A stretch of DNA of 22,834 nucleotides. Source: JAOPZW01 sp036379935. Lineage in GTDB: Bacteria > Actinomycetota > Thermoleophilia > Solirubrobacterales > Solirubrobacteraceae. The translations under genes were made by a program, and so were the position numbers. Every line of letters starts with the position of its first letter. Position 1 is the stretch's first letter. The stretch lies in contig DASVFT010000069.1 of NCBI GenBank assembly GCA_036379935.1, positions 1 through 22,834 on the forward strand. The letters are read 5' to 3'. Shown here one piece after another: positions 20,598 through 22,834 of this stretch. The notes under the pieces are model-generated. The model saw nothing but the letters and a program-made list of their open reading frames with translations. It was not told where the DNA came from and did not search any database.

Positions 20598-22075
20598 CCA
20601 TCGATCCGATCGACCTCCAGGTCGTGAGCGGCGCGCTGCGCGCCGCCTGCGAGGAGATGGGCGCCGTGCTCGTCCGCTCCGCACACAGCGCCAACATCAA
20701 GGAGCGCCGCGACTGCTCGACCGCGCTCTTCGACCCTGCCGGCGAGATGATCATGCAGGCCGAGCACATCCCCGTGCACCTGGGGGCCATGCCCGCGGCG
20801 GTCGCCGCCGTGCGCGACTGCGACCACGCGGCGGGCGTCTCGTGGGTCCTCAACGACCCCTACGCGGGCGGCACGCACCTGCCGGACATCACGGTGGTCA
20901 CGCCCGCCTTCCACCATGGAGAGCTGCTCGGCTTCGCCGCCGCCCGCGCGCACCACGCCGACGTCGGCGGTCGCGTGCCGGGCTCCATGCCGGCCGATTC
21001 GACCACGCTCGACGAGGAGGGCGTCGTCATCGCGCCGCGCGTGCTCGACGACGCCGCGATCGACGAGCTCGCCGCCCGCATGCGCCAGCCCGCGCACCGA
21101 CGCGCCGACCTGCGCGCGCAGCTGGCCGCCAACCGAACGGGCGTGCGCCGCCTGGGCGAGCTGGCCGATCGGGTGGGCACGGACTTCCTGCGCGAGGCGA
21201 CCGCCGCCGTCCTCGACTACGCCGAGCGCCGCACGCGCGCCTGCCTGGCCGCGCTGCCCGACGGCGTGCTCACGGCCGTCGACCTGCTCGAGGCCTCCGA
21301 CGGCGACCTCGAGCTGCGCCTCGCCGCCACCGTGCGCGACGACGAGCTCACGCTCGACTTCTCCGGCTCGGCCGCCCAGCACGCCGGCAACCTCAACTGC
21401 CCGCTGGCGGTCACGGCCAGCGCGTGCCTGTTCGCCGTCCGCGTGCTGACCGACCCAGACATCCCGCCCAGCGCGGGCGCCTACCGCCCCATCACCGTGC
21501 TCGCCCCGGAGGGCAGCCTGCTCAACGCGCGCTCGCCGGCCGCGGTGGCCGGGGGCAACGTCGAGACCTCCTCGCGCGTGGCCGACCTCGTGCTCGGCGC
21601 CTTCGGACACGCCCTGGGCCAGGGCACGATGAACAACCTCACGCTGGGGACGGACGAATGGACCTACTACGAGACCCTCGGCGGCGGCCAGGGCGCGTGC
21701 GCCGAAGCCGACGGGCCGAGCGCGGTGCACGTGGCGATGTCGAACACGCTCAATACGCCGATCGAGGCGCTCGAGCTCGAGTTCCCGCTGCGCGTCGTCG
21801 AGTACGGGCTGCGGCGCGGCTCGGGCGGGGCGGGGCGCCGGCGCGGCGGCGACGGCGTCGTGCGCGAGCTGGAGGCGCTGGCCGACATGGACTTCTCGCT
21901 GCTCACCGAGCGCCGTCGCCACGCGCCGCCGGGCGCCGACGGCGGCGCACCGGGCGCCCGCGGTCGCAACCTCGTCGACGGCGAGGAGCTCGGTCCCAAG
22001 GCCACGGGCCGCCTGCGCGAGGGACAGCGCCTGCGCCTCGAGACGCCCGGCGGCGGCGGCCACGGCGCCGCCTGA
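20594..22075 (+). CDS. hyuB: Hydantoinase/oxoprolinase family subunit B
   Basis: The second subunit of the ATP-dependent hydantoinase or oxoprolinase, 493 residues from the GTG overlapping the hyuA stop. VTIDPIDLQVVSGALRAACEEMG is the typical N-terminus. SANIKERRDCSTALFD (32-47), NDPYAGGTHLPDIT (87-100) and GSMPADS are core motifs. TYYETLGGGQGA and the glycine-rich end LETPGGGGHG are characteristic of the family. The frame opens 17 codons upstream inside hyuA, but the coupled start fits the conserved N-terminus. A and B together form the working enzyme in known systems. Confidence 0.94.
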   Translation: MTIDPIDLQVVSGALRAACEEMGAVLVRSAHSANIKERRDCSTALFDPAGEMIMQAEHIPVHLGAMPAAVAAVRDCDHAAGVSWVLNDPYAGGTHLPDITVVTPAFHHGELLGFAAARAHHADVGGRVPGSMPADSTTLDEEGVVIAPRVLDDAAIDELAARMRQPAHRRADLRAQLAANRTGVRRLGELADRVGTDFLREATAAVLDYAERRTRACLAALPDGVLTAVDLLEASDGDLELRLAATVRDDELTLDFSGSAAQHAGNLNCPLAVTASACLFAVRVLTDPDIPPSAGAYRPITVLAPEGSLLNARSPAAVAGGNVETSSRVADLVLGAFGHALGQGTMNNLTLGTDEWTYYETLGGGQGACAEADGPSAVHVAMSNTLNTPIEALELEFPLRVVEYGLRRGSGGAGRRRGGDGVVRELEALADMDFSLLTERRRHAPPGADGGAPGARGRNLVDGEELGPKATGRLREGQRLRLETPGGGGHGAA

Positions 22076-22098
22076 AGCGGCCCGCGGCGCCCGCGGCC

Positions 22099-22115
22099 GG
22101 GCGCGCCTGGCGCCC
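22099..22115 (+). terminator. GC hairpin after hyuB
   Basis: GGGCGC (22099-22104) and GCGCCC (22110-22115) pair over a 5-nt loop, 24 bp after the stop. Downstream GGGTGC and a further GCGCCC can form competing stems. There is no T-run, so termination is uncertain. No gene is seen in 22076-22243. Confidence 0.35.
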
Positions 22116-22243
22116 TAAGGGGTGCCTGCGCCCAAGTAAGGCCTCGTGCCGGCGAACTGGCTCCATCCACCCGATGTGGCGCCGCCCGCGGCGGCGGAAG
22201 ATGGCCTCCATGTTCAACGACAACCTTCTGAGCTCACTCTCAC

Positions 22244-22834
22244 ATGCCCGCATCGACGACGCCGAGCGATACTGGACCCGTGCGCACACGCGTGACGAGC
22301 AGTCGGTTCGTAGGCCGCACCCGCGAGCTCGCGGAGCTGGAGGCGGCCCTGCACGACGCCACCGCTGGACGCCCGTCGCTCGCCTTCATCGCGGGTGAGT
22401 CGGGCGTCGGCAAGACGCGCCTCCTCAAGGAGCTGCAGCGCGAAGCGCTGACGGCCGAGGGGCGCGTCGTCGCCGGCGATTGCATGGCCATGGGGGAGGA
22501 CGAGCTTCCGTACGCCCCCATCGTCGCCGCCCTGCGATCCCTCACGCGCGACGGCGACCCTGTGCTCGACGAGCTCGGCCCGGCGACACGGGCCGGGCTC
22601 GCGAGCCTTCTTCCCGAGCTCGCCCCGGCGGGCGCGGTGGCCCCCGACGACCGCGACGCGCCGCCGCAGGCGCGCGTCTTCGAGGCTCTGCTGACCCTGC
22701 TCGAGCGCCTCGGGCGCGAGCGGTCGGTCGTACTGGCCATCGAGGACCTCCACTGGGCCGACACCTCGACGCGCGCCTTCCTGGCCTTCCTGGCCCACAG
22801 CCTGCGCACCGAGCGCGTGCTCGTCGTCGCGACC
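22244..22834 (+). CDS. AAA/STAND ATPase, N-terminal part (runs off the window)
   Basis: An open frame of 197 codons with no stop before the edge. After a loose N-terminus, FVGRTRELAELEAAL (22-36) opens the domain. Walker A is GESGVGKT (51-58), and Walker B VLAIED (163-168) is followed by LHWADTSTR. This is the pattern of the ATPase module in LuxR-type LAL regulators, BTAD regulators and adenylate-cyclase-linked STAND proteins; the missing C-terminus would decide which. An in-frame TGA at 22229-22231 bounds the start; ATG 22244 is the first, and GTG 22280 or 22292 are alternatives closer to the domain. It is probably a separate unit from hyuAB. Confidence 0.88.
   Translation, partial: MPASTTPSDTGPVRTRVTSSRFVGRTRELAELEAALHDATAGRPSLAFIAGESGVGKTRLLKELQREALTAEGRVVAGDCMAMGEDELPYAPIVAALRSLTRDGDPVLDELGPATRAGLASLLPELAPAGAVAPDDRDAPPQARVFEALLTLLERLGRERSVVLAIEDLHWADTSTRAFLAFLAHSLRTERVLVVAT

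Noticed and set aside
22201..22398. Short frame starting MASMFNDNLLSSLSHARIDD
   Set aside because: It overlaps the ATPase in another frame and turns to Arg/Gly-rich noise where the ATPase domain begins.
1..22834. tRNA, rRNA, insertion-sequence transposase, integrase or phage genes
   Set aside because: None recognised on either strand.

Overview
The window is very GC-rich bacterial chromosome with a housekeeping and actinobacterial character. Genes are tightly packed, starts are often GTG, and many neighbours share a 4-bp ATGA or GTGA stop/start overlap. Several starts have a TANNNT box a few bases upstream, as in leaderless actinobacterial genes. A GuaB3-type IMP dehydrogenase, a type-2 PyrF, a Flp pilin and an actinobacterial-style c-di-AMP riboswitch all fit. 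My best guess is a deep-branching actinobacterium such as Thermoleophilia/Solirubrobacterales; this is inference from style and was not tested by search.

Layout. (1) 1-1656: a 24-bp tandem repeat, then a ydaO-type c-di-AMP riboswitch leading into a secreted M23 (LytM) peptidase. (2) 1834-8623, minus strand: HU, PyrF, LysM protein, D,D-carboxypeptidase and PfkB-family sugar kinase, then a hairpin terminator, then guaB3-guaA. (3) 8823-9256: a small roadblock-like gene divergent from a 46-residue membrane protein. (4) 9243-12658, minus: Flp pilin, murI, rph, rdgB and a CDF metal transporter, the last four chained by 4-bp overlaps. (5) 12752-14762, plus: a GT4 glycosyltransferase and two zinc-ribbon proteins, again chained by overlaps. 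(6) 14763-15544: a gene-free stretch built of repeats. It has a direct repeat copying the end of the next gene, two opposed 21-23-bp tandem arrays, a 29-bp inverted repeat, and a 51-bp dyad with an 11-bp perfect core. (7) 15545-18065: an HDAC/AcuC-like deacetylase divergent from nadB over overlapping -10 boxes. (8) 18205-18723: an unrecognised Cys/His protein whose 3' end, stop codon included, is repeated in tandem. (9) 18744-22075: hyuA-hyuB. (10) 22244 to the edge: the start of a large STAND/AAA-type ATPase.

Joint function. The first and second blocks mix cell-wall turnover (M23, LysM, carboxypeptidase; MurI further on) with purine and pyrimidine synthesis. The least explained pieces are the PyrF frame that follows the HU stop codon with no usable start codon, the repeat-built intergenic element at 14767-15589, the repeated gene end at 18601-18723, and the zinc-ribbon pair.
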